A stretch of 64,000 nt of DNA from Roseibium marinum (GCF_002906165.1 NZ_PPCN01000009.1:216236-280235); one strand, 5' to 3'; positions 1 through 9,189 are shown, counted from the first letter of the stretch. Notes: generated from the letters alone by a model not told the origin. Program-made: numbers and translations.

Positions 1-131
1 ACCGGGGGCATGATGACCTGTTGCGTGGCAAGCGCGGCGAAAGCGCTCTCTATGCAATCGATGATCTCCAGATCAAGATGGATGACCCGGCGCAATTCCG
101 CGTCGGTCACAAGCCTGATGTCATGGGGCAT
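1..131 (-). CDS. eutC: Ectoine utilization protein EutC, N-terminal part (cut by window edge)
   Basis: The first 43 codons of a minus-strand gene that continues past the left edge. The translation runs MPHDIRLVTDAELRRVIHLD and continues with an IDCIESAFAALATQQV stretch, the usual start of ornithine cyclodeaminase/mu-crystallin family proteins. In ectoine clusters this member is EutC, an NAD(P)-binding-fold protein thought to act with EutB on hydroxyectoine. The ATG lies inside the last codons of eutB (11-nt overlap), so the two are translationally coupled. Only the N-terminus is visible, so the catalytic residues cannot be checked. Confidence 0.75.
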   Translation of the reverse strand, partial: MPHDIRLVTDAELRRVIHLDLEIIDCIESAFAALATQQVIMPP

Positions 132-1128
132 AGGGTGCTCCCTTCAGAAGTTTGTCGCCAAGCACGATATCTCTGCCGCCGATGACTTCAGTGAACTGGA
201 TCATGTCGACAGTCCGGCCTGTAATGATCGTGGCCACCGGTCCCGTCAGGTCGGCAAGCTTTCCGGAAAGGCACGCTGCGATGCCGACGACGGCGGCGCC
301 TTCGGCAACCAGGCGCTCCTCGAAATAAAGCACCTGCATCGCCCGGTAGATGTCTTCCTCGGTGACCAGAACAATCGCGTCGAGCAGGTCACGGCACATG
401 CTGAAGGAGAGTTTGTTGTCCAGCCCGATACCGCCACCAAGCGAATCCGCGAGGCTGGCAACCTCCGTGACTTCCACGGGATGGCCGGCCTTGATCGATG
501 CATCCATCGCCGCACCGCGATCCATCGTCACTCCGATGACCTTTATGGACGGATTGATGGACTTCGCCGCGAGAGCAACGCCCGCGGCCAGTCCGCCGCC
601 TGAAAGCGGCACAAGCAACGTTGCGACATCCGGCAGGTCCTCCAGGATTTCAAGGCCGACGGTTCCCTGGCCTGCGATGACATGCGGACCATCGAAAGGC
701 GAAATTTCCCGGATGCCGGGTCCAAGGCTCAACTGCCGGCACTCTTCCAGGGCATCGTCCTGACTGTTGCCGGTGATCCTCACCTGCGCGCCCAGGGCCC
801 TGATAGCGTCGATCTTTGTCTGCGGCACCAGTGAAGACATGCAGACCACCGCCTTGAGACCCAGTTGCCGTGCCGCATGGGCGACGCCCCGGCCGTGATT
901 GCCGGTGGAACAGCAGGTGAGGGTGGTCGTTTCGAACGGCACATTCCGTGCGGCATTGGTTGCGCCGCGCAGCTTGAACGCACCTGTCGGCTGCAGGCTT
1001 TCCATCTTCATGTGGAAGGGGACACCGGTCTTTTCCGTCAGAAAGCCGGACGGCAGCAGCGGTGTCCGAACGACCTTGCCGTCAATCGCTTTCCGCGCGG
1101 CGAGAATGTCTGCAAGTGTCATCTGCAT
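121..1128 (-). CDS. eutB: Hydroxyectoine utilization dehydratase EutB (PLP-dependent, threonine dehydratase-like)
   Basis: A 335-residue fold-type II PLP enzyme of the serine/threonine dehydratase family. The PLP lysine sits in TGAFKLRGATNA (about residue 53), and a glycine-rich phosphate-binding loop PLSGGGLAAG lies near residue 175. Its partner is the overlapping eutC, and it is divergent from the ectoine hydrolase gene eutD, which points to EutB of hydroxyectoine catabolism rather than biosynthetic IlvA. There is no C-terminal ACT domain, as expected for EutB. The start has an AGG a few bases upstream; a second ATG lies two codons in. Confidence 0.82.
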   Translation of the reverse strand: MQMTLADILAARKAIDGKVVRTPLLPSGFLTEKTGVPFHMKMESLQPTGAFKLRGATNAARNVPFETTTLTCCSTGNHGRGVAHAARQLGLKAVVCMSSLVPQTKIDAIRALGAQVRITGNSQDDALEECRQLSLGPGIREISPFDGPHVIAGQGTVGLEILEDLPDVATLLVPLSGGGLAAGVALAAKSINPSIKVIGVTMDRGAAMDASIKAGHPVEVTEVASLADSLGGGIGLDNKLSFSMCRDLLDAIVLVTEEDIYRAMQVLYFEERLVAEGAAVVGIAACLSGKLADLTGPVATIITGRTVDMIQFTEVIGGRDIVLGDKLLKGAPYAP

Positions 1129-1188
1129 GGTAGCCTAGGAAAAGCCGGTGTTCGTGTGGTCTGGAGACGGCTGAGCCGCTCCCCCGCC

Positions 1189-1202
1189 ATTTGTGTACAA
1201 AT
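1189..1202. promoter_or_regulatory. Operator-like inverted repeat ATTTGT-GT-ACAAAT, eutB-proximal
   Basis: Six-base arms around a 2-bp centre, in the intergenic region between divergent eutB and eutD. The TTGT..ACAA pattern is typical of GntR/FCD-family operators, and a GntR/FCD gene ends the eutD operon. It shares both arms with the second site at 1271-1286. Regulator assignment is inferred. Confidence 0.5.
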
Positions 1203-1270
1203 AATCAGATACCGCAAGTACTCACACTTGGTACTGCGATTTTTCTTGCTCGCAAAACATTGTTTGTGAT

Positions 1271-1286
1271 TATTTGTATACAAATA
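1271..1286. promoter_or_regulatory. Perfect 16-bp palindrome TATTTGTATACAAATA upstream of eutD
   Basis: A perfect palindrome ending 17 bp before the eutD ATG, so a protein bound here would block initiation of the eutD operon. Its core matches the GntR/FCD operator pattern and repeats the arms of the site at 1189-1202. The likely ligand is the GntR protein encoded at 3668-4390. Confidence 0.6.
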
Positions 1287-1303
1287 TTTTTCGAGGACAC
1301 ACG

Positions 1304-2488
1304 ATGCCCGGTCAGGACCTTCCCTTCAGCCAGTCGGAATACCAGCGGCGCCTTCAGCTTGTCCGCAGCGATATGAGCGCGCGCGGTATCGACGTCCTCT
1401 TTGTCGAGGATCCGTCGAACATGTCCTGGATCACCGGCTATGACGGCTGGTCCTTCTATGTTCACCAGGGCGTCCTGGTTTTCCTTGACCAGGATCCCAT
1501 CTGGTGGGGCCGCGGTCAGGATGCCAACGGTGCCCGGCGCACGGTCTGGATGGACGACCAACGGGTAGCCTCCTATGCGGACAACTACATCCAGTCTCCC
1601 GATCGCCATCCGATGCAGAACCTTGGGGGTCTCTTGAAATCCAACGGTTACGCGGCAAAGCGCGTCGGCGTTGAACTCGAGAATTACTATTTTTCGGCAA
1701 AGGCTTATCTGACCCTGCGCGAGGAACTGCCGGAGGCCGAATTCCCGGACGCGACCGGCATGGTGAACTGGCTCCGCGGGGTAAAGTCGGACGAGGAACT
1801 GGTCTTCATGCGCAAGGCGGCGCGTATATCGGAAAAGATCATGGATGGCGTCTTCGAGAGGGTCCGGCCGGGCATGCGCAAGGCGGATCTTGTCGCCGAA
1901 ATCTATGCCGACGCGATCCGGGGTCTGGACGACGCCTGGGGAGACTATCCGGCAATCGTACCGTTGCTGCCGAGTGGAGCGGACGCCTCCGCACCGCACC
2001 TGACATGGGACGGCCGGTTCATGCAGGAGGGGGAGGCCACTTTCTTCGAGCTTTCCGGCTGTTTCCGCCGCTATCATGCCCCCCTGTGCCGGACCGTGTT
2101 TCTCGGCCAGCCGCCGCAATACATGCTCGACGCGGAAAAGGCGCTCGTCGAGGGCCTTGAAGCTGGACTTGAAACAGCGCGCGCCGGAAACACGGCCGGC
2201 GACATCGCCCGGGCACTGGCAAAACCGCTGGAAGCAGCCGGCATCGAACGCGGCGCCCGTGCCGGATACCCGATCGGCATTTCCTATCCTCCCGACTGGG
2301 GGGAGCGCACCGTCTCCATCCGCGAAGAAGACACCACGGTTCTGAAACCCGGCATGACCTTCCATTTCATGCCCGGCCTGTGGATGGACGGTTGGGGACT
2401 GGAGATCACCGAGAGCATCCTGATCCGCGAAGACGGACCGGCGGAGTGCCTGTGCAACCGGCCGCGCAGCCTCTTCGTCAAGACCTGA
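1304..2488 (+). CDS. eutD: Ectoine hydrolase EutD/DoeA (M24 peptidase fold)
   Basis: A 394-residue creatinase/aminopeptidase P-like protein. It opens the ectoine ring to N-acetyl-diaminobutyrate isomers. The N-terminal region with the SNMSWITGYDGWSFYVHQG stretch is characteristic of DoeA. The C-terminal M24 fold has the conserved FELSGCFRRYHAPLCRTVF and a GWGLEITESILI segment. I chose ATG 1304, preceded by CGAGGA, because an in-frame ATG at 1274 lies inside the operator palindrome. The next gene starts 1 bp after its stop. Confidence 0.87.
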   Translation: MPGQDLPFSQSEYQRRLQLVRSDMSARGIDVLFVEDPSNMSWITGYDGWSFYVHQGVLVFLDQDPIWWGRGQDANGARRTVWMDDQRVASYADNYIQSPDRHPMQNLGGLLKSNGYAAKRVGVELENYYFSAKAYLTLREELPEAEFPDATGMVNWLRGVKSDEELVFMRKAARISEKIMDGVFERVRPGMRKADLVAEIYADAIRGLDDAWGDYPAIVPLLPSGADASAPHLTWDGRFMQEGEATFFELSGCFRRYHAPLCRTVFLGQPPQYMLDAEKALVEGLEAGLETARAGNTAGDIARALAKPLEAAGIERGARAGYPIGISYPPDWGERTVSIREEDTTVLKPGMTFHFMPGLWMDGWGLEITESILIREDGPAECLCNRPRSLFVKT

Positions 2489-2489
2489 G

Positions 2490-3671
2490 GTGGCAATAGC
2501 TTTGGACCACATTTCCCGAACTGTTGAAATTCTCGACCGGCTGGTCGCTTTTCCAACCGTTTCGGCGGACAGCAACCTGGCTTTGATCGATTATGCAGCC
2601 GGTCTGCTGGAGGACAGCGGTGCGCATGTGAAAATTTCACATGACGAAACAGGCCGGAAAGCCAATCTTTTCGCGACGCTCGGGCCGCGCACCTCCGGCG
2701 GGCTGGTCCTTTCCGGACATACCGATGTGGTTCCGGCAGGCGACGCGCAATGGATGAGCGACCCTTTCGCGCTGCGCGAGGAGGACGGGCGCCTTTATGG
2801 CCGGGGCACGTGCGACATGAAGGGCTTCATCGCCGCGGTTCTCGCCAGGATGCCGGACTACGCGGCGCTGGATATCAAGCGCCCGTTGCATGTCGCCCTG
2901 ACCTATGACGAGGAGGTCGGCTGCTTCGGCGCGCGCCATCTGGTGGAAGAACTGAGGGAAACCGATATCAGGCCGTCGGTCGCCATTATCGGCGAACCGA
3001 CGGACATGCGCGTCATCGAGGGTCACAAGGGCTGTTATGAATATACGACCTCCTTTCACGGCACCGACGGCCACGGCTCCGAGCCGGACAAGGGCGTCAA
3101 CGCCATTCATGTCGCCGCGGCCTTTATCGGCAGGATGATGGACCTTGCCGACGATCTGAAACGCAAGGCCGGACCCGACAGCGCCCGGTTCAATTCCCCC
3201 TGGACGACACTTCAGACAGGAAGGATCGAGGGCGGATCGGCGCGCAACGTGATTGCCCGCCACTGCAGCGTCGAGTGGGAAATGCGGCCGGTTCGTGAAA
3301 ACGACGCTCGGGAGGTGAAATCGGCTCTCGAAACCTACTGCCGCGACATTTTGCTGCCGCGAATGCGGGACATTTACCCCGAAGCCGGCATTGTCACTGA
3401 AGTCATCGGCGAGGTCGCGGGCCTTGCCGTTACAAGCGAGAACGAGGCCCGGGACATCGTTGCGGCGCTGACAGGCGAAAACCTGTGTGACGTCGTTGCC
3501 TTCGGGACTGAAGCAGGCCTGTTTCAGGCTCTTGGAATGTCGGTTGTTGTCTGCGGACCGGGCTCGATTGCCCAGGCCCACCAGCCGGACGAATTCGTAT
3601 CGCTCGAACAGCTTGATAAGTGCTTGTCCATGCTTTCGGGCCTGGAAAGAACGCTGATGCGTCCGGCATGA
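2490..3671 (+). CDS. ArgE-like M20 deacetylase in the ectoine operon
   Basis: A 393-residue M20 zinc peptidase of the acetylornithine deacetylase (ArgE) type. Metal-site motifs are visible: SGHTDVVPAGD (His and Asp), GRGTCDMKGF (bridging Asp), DEEVGCFGA (catalytic and metal Glu), IGEPTDMRVIEGHKG and a C-terminal GPGSIAQAHQPDE. Position between eutD and the regulator suggests it removes the acetyl group from N-acetyl-diaminobutyrate, a step usually done by the unrelated aspartoacylase-fold EutE/DoeB. Start is GTG 2490; TTG 2502 has a better placed GAGG. Family assignment is firm, substrate is inferred. Confidence 0.72.
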   Translation: MAIALDHISRTVEILDRLVAFPTVSADSNLALIDYAAGLLEDSGAHVKISHDETGRKANLFATLGPRTSGGLVLSGHTDVVPAGDAQWMSDPFALREEDGRLYGRGTCDMKGFIAAVLARMPDYAALDIKRPLHVALTYDEEVGCFGARHLVEELRETDIRPSVAIIGEPTDMRVIEGHKGCYEYTTSFHGTDGHGSEPDKGVNAIHVAAAFIGRMMDLADDLKRKAGPDSARFNSPWTTLQTGRIEGGSARNVIARHCSVEWEMRPVRENDAREVKSALETYCRDILLPRMRDIYPEAGIVTEVIGEVAGLAVTSENEARDIVAALTGENLCDVVAFGTEAGLFQALGMSVVVCGPGSIAQAHQPDEFVSLEQLDKCLSMLSGLERTLMRPA

Positions 3672-4390
3672 ACGAAACCTGGATACAGGATCCGGATATA
3701 GCCGGGCAGCTAGAGGCGGCGGCGACTGCGCAGGAACGCTTCCAGATCATGTACACGGTCCTGCGCGACCGGATCTCGATGCTTGTCTATCCGCCGGGAA
3801 TGCAGCTCAGTGAAGAAGTACTGGCGGGCGAATTCGGCGTCAGCCGGTCCCCCTTGCGCAAGGCCCTGCAGATTCTGGAGGCGGACGGGCTCGTGCTGTC
3901 GCAGCAAGGCGTCGGCACACTTGTGACCGACGTCGACCTGGACGAGCTTGCTCAGGTTTACCAGTTGCGCATGGAATTGAACGAGCTGACCGGCAGACTA
4001 TCCCCGAGCCGGGCCGACGATAACCTGAAAGCGCTGTTCGGCACCATGCGGCTGAGAGCTGAAAGCTTGCGCGCCGCGCCGGACCGTCAGGCGTTTGCCC
4101 GGCTGAATATCGACTTTTTTCATTCTTTCCAGCTGCTGACCGACAACCAGCCGCTACGGGACATTTCCGAGAAGCTCTTCTACCGGACCTGCCGCATCTG
4201 GCTGACCCTGATCCCCGACAGGGATCTTTCAACGGAGGTCGTGATTTTCAGCGATGAGATACTGGCTATCGCCGACGCTGTCGCCGTGGGTGACATGGGG
4301 GCGGCAGCGCATATCCGGCGGGCGCATTTGTCCATGGGGCTGAAGCGCCTGACTGAGATGCGAAAAGCCGAATGCCCGCAGGCCGGATAA
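3668..4390 (+). CDS. GntR-family transcriptional regulator (FCD subfamily), probable ectoine-operon regulator
   Basis: 240 residues. A winged helix lies at about residues 25-95 (QLSEEVLAGEFGVSRSPLRK recognition region), followed by an all-helical FCD ligand domain. ATG 3668 overlaps the stop of the deacetylase gene in ATGA, so it is the last gene of the eutD operon. Ectoine clusters more often carry the MocR-type regulator EnuR; no aminotransferase-like domain is present here. The palindromes at 1189-1202 and 1271-1286 are plausible binding sites, making autoregulation likely. Confidence 0.8.
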   Translation: MNETWIQDPDIAGQLEAAATAQERFQIMYTVLRDRISMLVYPPGMQLSEEVLAGEFGVSRSPLRKALQILEADGLVLSQQGVGTLVTDVDLDELAQVYQLRMELNELTGRLSPSRADDNLKALFGTMRLRAESLRAAPDRQAFARLNIDFFHSFQLLTDNQPLRDISEKLFYRTCRIWLTLIPDRDLSTEVVIFSDEILAIADAVAVGDMGAAAHIRRAHLSMGLKRLTEMRKAECPQAG

Positions 4391-4428
4391 TCTGGGCGTG
4401 GGCAATGTTTGAGTGAACTCCGGCGCGG

Positions 4429-5250
4429 CTAATTTTCCGCCGGCCATTCATGTAGGCTGAACTGCCTGGCCCATTCCTGCATGGCCTCCAGAAACCCCTC
4501 AGGGTCGTCATCTGCATCCACCGCCAGAAAGGGAAGTTCCTGGAGGGCATAGCGATAGTGCCGGAACCGGTCCGGGGACCGCGCGACGCGGCGGGCCAGC
4601 CAGTTCAGGCTTTCCGGCAGACCGCGTTCCCAACGTGAGGACGAGTAATACAGAGCGAGCGGGGACGCATTCAGGCGAATGCAGAGGTCGGCCAGCGCAG
4701 GCAGCAGGATGTCGTCGTGCCTGTCGTTCAACGGATCGCGGATGCGCATGAGGACGGTGAAACCACGCCCTTGCGCCACAGTCTGGGTGATGTTCAGGAC
4801 GAAAGTGACCGACAGCGTCAGCACAACCATTCCGCTGACCGCAGCCACCGTGGAAAGATTGTCCCAAAGCGCCGAAGACGGCTGAACATTCGACGCGCCG
4901 ACCGTCGACAGGGCGCTGCCGATAAAGGCAAAGGTAGATGCCCAATCAGCCGGTTCCCCGGTTGATTTCATCACCAGCGACCCTGGGTCGCTGCGAAATA
5001 TGAGCAGCCAGCCGATACAGGTAAGAGCGAGCCAGACAAATGCGACACCACTCATGACAACCGGTCCGGCAAGGCGCAGAGCCGCGCTTTCGCCCGGCAG
5101 GCGGGCGAGGAGACGGAACACTTTCCAGTAGATCGCCGCGGCCCCGCGGGTGAGCGGTCCGGTCCTGTTGGCGCTGATGGTGGTAAAGGCGAAATCGCCG
5201 GCCGTCAGGGCAAGGAGCAGAATTCCGGCTATGAGCAATGGCACGTTCAT
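4429..5250 (-). CDS. Ion-channel-like membrane protein with an atypical filter
   Basis: 273 residues with a hydrophobic N-terminal segment (residues 1-16), one around 60-85 (VVMSGVAFVWLALTCIGWLL), a re-entrant-like stretch AFIGSALSTVGASNVQPSS, and another membrane span near 135-155. The arrangement span/pore-loop/span resembles two-TM potassium channels, but TVGAS stands where TVGYG is expected. The C-terminal ~110 residues are soluble, with DDILLPALADLCIRL. Monocistronic; no adjacent regulator. The channel assignment is tentative, the membrane topology is clear. Confidence 0.55.
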   Translation of the reverse strand: MNVPLLIAGILLLALTAGDFAFTTISANRTGPLTRGAAAIYWKVFRLLARLPGESAALRLAGPVVMSGVAFVWLALTCIGWLLIFRSDPGSLVMKSTGEPADWASTFAFIGSALSTVGASNVQPSSALWDNLSTVAAVSGMVVLTLSVTFVLNITQTVAQGRGFTVLMRIRDPLNDRHDDILLPALADLCIRLNASPLALYYSSSRWERGLPESLNWLARRVARSPDRFRHYRYALQELPFLAVDADDDPEGFLEAMQEWARQFSLHEWPAEN

Positions 5251-5345
5251 CGAAAGCCTTTGTCTTCAGGTGGTCTGCGTCCGGGAAAGTCCAGAGAAGG
5301 ACAAGATATGCACCTCAAAAATAGGAGCCTGGCCGGAGCGCCGGT

Positions 5346-6431
5346 CTATTCCCAATCGGTGCCGACGGGCGGCCTGTTGCGTTGCTTTTCCGTTGCGACG
5401 ACGTCGTCCGCTTCCTTGCTGTCCGCGCTGGTTTCAGGCGGAGGAGGTTGATTGTTGTCGGCCTCTGTCAGAGCGAACCTGTAAAACATCGGAAAGTGGT
5501 CCGAGCCGACGAAAGGCAGCCGCTCCATGTCGACGAGTTCAAACCGGAGCGAATGAAAGATGTGATCGAGCGGCCAGCGCATGTACCAGCGTCTTGCGTC
5601 GAATGAATTGAAGAAACCGCGGCCCTGGCGCGGGTCGAGCAGACGGGAAAGGCGCAGGAAACGCCGGGTCGTTCTTGACCAGGCGACATCGTTGAGATCG
5701 CCGGTCACGATTGTCGGAAGGGTTTCCTCACTCGCTATTTTACCCACCAGCAGGATTTCCGCATCCCGGCCCAAAGTGTCTCGCGTCGGCAGCGGAGGTT
5801 CAGGATGAATAGCAACGATCCGAACGTCCTGACCGCCGGGCAGGGTGACGATGCAGGAAATGCTCGGCACCTCTTCGTTCAGGAGGAATTGTACGTCGTA
5901 GGTGCGCAGTGGAAGCCGGCTGGCAAGGATCATGCCGTAAGTGTTGGACTGCGGGCAGGCGGCTATGTGCCGAAACCTGGAGAGGGTAGGGCGCAACGCC
6001 TCGAACCAGGCCTGATCGGTTTCCATGAATATAGCGATATCCGGGGTCCGTTCCGCGATCAGGTCGGTCACCCGTGAGTAGTCGCGATTGCCCTGCTTCA
6101 CGTTCGACACCAGAAGCGAAATAACCGCGGCCTTGTCGGGATCTCCGGCGTATCGAGCAGTTTGGGTAAACCAGACGGGTGTGAACGGGATGACGTAGAC
6201 CAGCTGGATCGCCAGCGCCGTCAAGGCCATGACACTCACCGTAATCATCGCCGTGTGAGGGAGCTGACCGAGCACAGCCGCGGCGAAGACGAGAATTGAG
6301 ATCCCGATCACCTGAAGGCGCGCGAAATCGAACGAGCGCACCAGTCCGTGGGCGACAGGTATGAGCGGCAGAAGACTTGCGGCAAGGCAGACTGCCGACA
6401 AGATAACGAGTATCGCAGTAAGCAGGGTCAT
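5346..6431 (-). CDS. Membrane-anchored endonuclease/exonuclease/phosphatase family protein
   Basis: 361 residues. Three hydrophobic spans occupy residues 1-90 and anchor a C-terminal EEP (DNase I-like) domain. Visible EEP motifs are SLLVSNVKQGN (metal-binding Asn), DIAIFMETD (catalytic Glu), VAIHPEPPL, TGDLNDVAWS (Asp/Asn) and the terminal GSDHFPMFYRF (catalytic Asp-His). The final ~25 residues are polar and proline-rich. The substrate (nucleic acid or phosphoester) cannot be told from sequence. A perfect EcfG-type promoter 60 bp upstream places it in the general stress regulon. Confidence 0.82.
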   Translation of the reverse strand: MTLLTAILVILSAVCLAASLLPLIPVAHGLVRSFDFARLQVIGISILVFAAAVLGQLPHTAMITVSVMALTALAIQLVYVIPFTPVWFTQTARYAGDPDKAAVISLLVSNVKQGNRDYSRVTDLIAERTPDIAIFMETDQAWFEALRPTLSRFRHIAACPQSNTYGMILASRLPLRTYDVQFLLNEEVPSISCIVTLPGGQDVRIVAIHPEPPLPTRDTLGRDAEILLVGKIASEETLPTIVTGDLNDVAWSRTTRRFLRLSRLLDPRQGRGFFNSFDARRWYMRWPLDHIFHSLRFELVDMERLPFVGSDHFPMFYRFALTEADNNQPPPPETSADSKEADDVVATEKQRNRPPVGTDWE

Positions 6432-6490
6432 TCCGTACCTTTTCCCGACTGCGAAACCCGGTGTTCGCCAAAGCTTTGTGTCATTGCAGC

Positions 6491-6515
6491 AACGTGCGGG
6501 CGTAAAATTCGTTCC
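6491..6515 (-). promoter_or_regulatory. EcfG-type general-stress promoter for the EEP-domain gene
   Basis: On the minus strand the site reads GGAAC, 16 bp, CGTT, an exact match to the alphaproteobacterial EcfG consensus. The -10 element ends 60 bp before the ATG at 6431, a normal 5' UTR length. It is back to back with the katE promoter in the same intergenic region. Confidence 0.75.
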
Positions 6516-6605
6516 CTCCGTCCCTTGTGGTTTTTCAACCCGGACTGATGTGGAGATACCGTCTCCGTCTTCCTCTCGCCGTTCGGCACAAAAGCAGCCG
6601 GGTTC

Positions 6606-6630
6606 GGAACCAATCCAAATTTCTCACGTT
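6606..6630 (+). promoter_or_regulatory. EcfG-type general-stress promoter for katE
   Basis: GGAAC at 6606-6610, a 16-bp spacer, CGTT at 6627-6630. The expected transcript start is about 57 bp before the katE ATG. katE-type catalases are common members of the general stress response, which supports function. Confidence 0.8.
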
Positions 6631-6693
6631 TCGAATGAAGTCGCGTGCGGCACGGGATCGCGGCGTGCTTAACATTCAGCTTACGAGGACGAC

Positions 6694-8802
6694 ATGGCCA
6701 AAGGCACTGATCAATCGAGGAAAACAGTCAAGATCGGCGACCAGACAGCGGCGCGCGGGCAGGGCGGTGAAATACACCAGGTTGCCGGGAATGGCGTGCC
6801 GACATTGACCACGGCGCTCGGTACGCCCGTGGCGGACGACCAGAATTCCCTGCGCGCGGGCCTTCGTGGTCCCACCCTGATGGAAGACCAGCATTTTCGC
6901 GAAAAGATCTTTCATTTCGACCATGAACGCATTCCCGAACGCGTCGTTCATGCCCGCGGTTTCGGAGCGCATGGCTATTTCGAAGCGACCGACGATATTT
7001 CAGACCTGACCCGCGCTGCCGTCTTCGAGAAAGGCGAGAAGACAGATGTGTTCGTGCGGTTCTCGACCGTGGCTGGCAACAAGGGTTCGCCCGATGTGGC
7101 GCGTGATGTGCGCGGCTTCGCTGTCAAATTTTATACACGCGAAGGCAATTGGGACCTTGTCGGCAACAACATTCCGGTTTTCTTCATTCAGGACGCCATC
7201 AAGTTTCCCGATCTCATCCATTCCGCCAAGCAGGAGCCGGATCGTGGTTTCCCTCAGGCACAGACGGCGCATGACAACTTCTGGGATTTCATTTCGCTGA
7301 CGCCGGAATCGATCAACATGGCCCTTTGGATCATGTCGGACCGGACCATTCCGCGCTCGCTCCGCTTCATGGAGGGCTTTGGTGTCCACACCTTCCGGCT
7401 GGTGAATGAGAATGGCGAGTCGAAATTCGTCAAGTTTCACTGGAAGCCGAAAATGGGCATGCAATCCGTTGTCTGGAACGAGGCGTTGAAACTCAACGGC
7501 GCCGACCCGGACTTCCATCGCCGCGACATGTGGAACGCGATCCAGAAGGGCGATTATCCGGAATGGGAGCTCGGGCTGCAGGTATTCGACGAGAAATTCG
7601 CCGAGGAATTCGAGTTCGATGTCCTCGACGCGACGAAGATCATTCCCGAAGAACAGGTTCCTGTCCGGATTGTCGGGCGCATGGTGCTCAATCGCTGCGT
7701 CGATAATTTCTTCGCCGAAACGGAACAGGTCGCCTTCCAGACTGGGAGTGTGGTCCCAGGGATCGATTTTTCCAACGATCCGCTGCTGCAGGGGCGCAAT
7801 TTCTCCTATCTCGACACGCAGTTGTCGCGCCTTGGCTCGACCAACTTCACCCATCTGCCGATCAACGCGCCGCGCTGCCCTTTCCATCATTTTCAGCAGG
7901 ATGGTCATATGGCGTTTCGCAACCCCAAGGGACGGGCGAACTACGAGCCCAACTCCTGGGGCAGCGAAGGCGGGCCGCGGGAAGATCCGCAAAAGGGATT
8001 CCGCTCCTATCCGGAGGAGATCGACGGGCAGAAGGGGCGTTATCGTTCTGAAACCTTCGCCGATCACTACAGCCAGGCGCGCCAGTTCTATCACTCGCAG
8101 ACAGAGGTCGAGCAGGCGCACATCGCCGACGCCTTCGTGTTCGAACTTTCGAAAGTGGAAACGGTTGCCATTCGCGAACGCATTGTATCGCATCTTCTGA
8201 ATGTCGATGAGGCGCTGGCGGACAAGGTGATGGAAGGGCTGAGGTTGAAGGGAAGACCAAAGCCGGCCGACGCCGCAATGAAGCCGCGTGACGATCTCAA
8301 GGTCTCGCCGAAGCTGTCGATTGTCCTCAATGGCCCGGAGAGCTTTGCCGGCCGCAAGTTGGGCGTCCTTTTGACAGACGGTGTCGATATGGATGTCATC
8401 GACGGCCTGAAGAAAGCTCTCGAAAAGGAAGGCGCTGAGATAGAATTCATCGCGCCGATGATCGGCGGTGCGGAAGCCAGCGACGGCACATGGATCGAGG
8501 CCCAGCAGAAGATCGACGGCGGTCCTTCCGTTCTCTACGACGCTGTCGCGATCCTGACCTCAAAGGACGGGGTAAAGGATCTGATCAACATGCCCGAAGC
8601 ACGCGATTTCGCGGCGGATGCCTTCGCGCACTGCAAATACATCGCCTATTCGGCCGAGGCCAGGCCGCTGCTGGAGAAGGCCGGAATCTGGTCAGATCTC
8701 GATGACGGCTGCCGGGAGCTTTCGAAAAGGGGTGACGGCCAGGAATTCATCAAGTCCTGCCGCGCGCTCCGCTTCTGGGAGCGGGCAGCGAAACTGGGGT
8801 GA
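6694..8802 (+). CDS. katE: Catalase HPII-type, large subunit (clade 2)
   Basis: 702 residues, the large-subunit size. It breaks down hydrogen peroxide using heme. The catalytic His is in [12 protein letters not shown] (about residue 90), the Asn in [10 protein letters not shown], and the heme-ligand Tyr in [13 protein letters not shown]. After the catalase core, residues ~545-702 form the flavodoxin/DJ-1-like C-terminal domain typical of HPII ([13 protein letters not shown] onward). GAGGA precedes the ATG. It is driven by the EcfG-type promoter at 6606-6630 and divergent from the EEP gene. Confidence 0.93.
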   Translation: MAKGTDQSRKTVKIGDQTAARGQGGEIHQVAGNGVPTLTTALGTPVADDQNSLRAGLRGPTLMEDQHFREKIFHFDHERIPERVVHARGFGAHGYFEATDDISDLTRAAVFEKGEKTDVFVRFSTVAGNKGSPDVARDVRGFAVKFYTREGNWDLVGNNIPVFFIQDAIKFPDLIHSAKQEPDRGFPQAQTAHDNFWDFISLTPESINMALWIMSDRTIPRSLRFMEGFGVHTFRLVNENGESKFVKFHWKPKMGMQSVVWNEALKLNGADPDFHRRDMWNAIQKGDYPEWELGLQVFDEKFAEEFEFDVLDATKIIPEEQVPVRIVGRMVLNRCVDNFFAETEQVAFQTGSVVPGIDFSNDPLLQGRNFSYLDTQLSRLGSTNFTHLPINAPRCPFHHFQQDGHMAFRNPKGRANYEPNSWGSEGGPREDPQKGFRSYPEEIDGQKGRYRSETFADHYSQARQFYHSQTEVEQAHIADAFVFELSKVETVAIRERIVSHLLNVDEALADKVMEGLRLKGRPKPADAAMKPRDDLKVSPKLSIVLNGPESFAGRKLGVLLTDGVDMDVIDGLKKALEKEGAEIEFIAPMIGGAEASDGTWIEAQQKIDGGPSVLYDAVAILTSKDGVKDLINMPEARDFAADAFAHCKYIAYSAEARPLLEKAGIWSDLDDGCRELSKRGDGQEFIKSCRALRFWERAAKLG

Positions 8803-8819
8803 CACATAGCAATTCAGGC

Positions 8820-8855
8820 AAGGCCGGCGGTTCAGCGAGCCGTCGGCCGGGCCTT
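8820..8855 (+). terminator. GC-rich hairpin after katE
   Basis: AAGGCC at the left and GGCCTT at the right close an imperfect GC-rich stem 17 bp after the katE stop. There is no U-tract, so if it ends transcription it is not a classical intrinsic terminator. Confidence 0.35.
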
Positions 8856-8910
8856 GACCCAAGATTCGAGCTGTTAAAGCCCCACAAGAACCACGAGCAG
8901 GGACACTGAT

Positions 8911-9189
8911 ATGACTGCCACGGCGTACCTGATCGTGTTGCCTGCGCAAGCAGACAACGATGATCCTTCAGACAGGGTGAAACTGAATGGAGCGAGCATC
9001 GAGGGCTTTTGCTGGCTTTCGCAGCAAATGGTGATCGTCGTTACGGATCTCAGTCGCTCGAAGCTCTACCACGCCGTCAAGCGCCAGCTTGGCGATGACC
9101 GGCCGCTTCTTGTCGCGCCCTTGTCACAGGCGCCGAAGTTCAAGGGCCTTGCGTCAGGATCCACGAAGTGGGTCCGCCAGCACATGTAG
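8911..9189 (+). CDS. Small hypothetical protein (92 aa)
   Basis: A compact alpha/beta-looking protein starting MTATAYLIVLPAQ, with a WLSQQMVIVVTDLSRSKLYH strand-helix region and a basic C-terminus ending TKWVRQHM. The alternation of hydrophobic strands and a helix is like small ferredoxin-fold proteins of the SinR type, but no diagnostic motif is visible. An AGGG lies 10-13 bp before the ATG. It sits between katE and the stress promoter at 9330, in the same direction, and may be a read-through partner of katE. Confidence 0.55.
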   Translation: MTATAYLIVLPAQADNDDPSDRVKLNGASIEGFCWLSQQMVIVVTDLSRSKLYHAVKRQLGDDRPLLVAPLSQAPKFKGLASGSTKWVRQHM

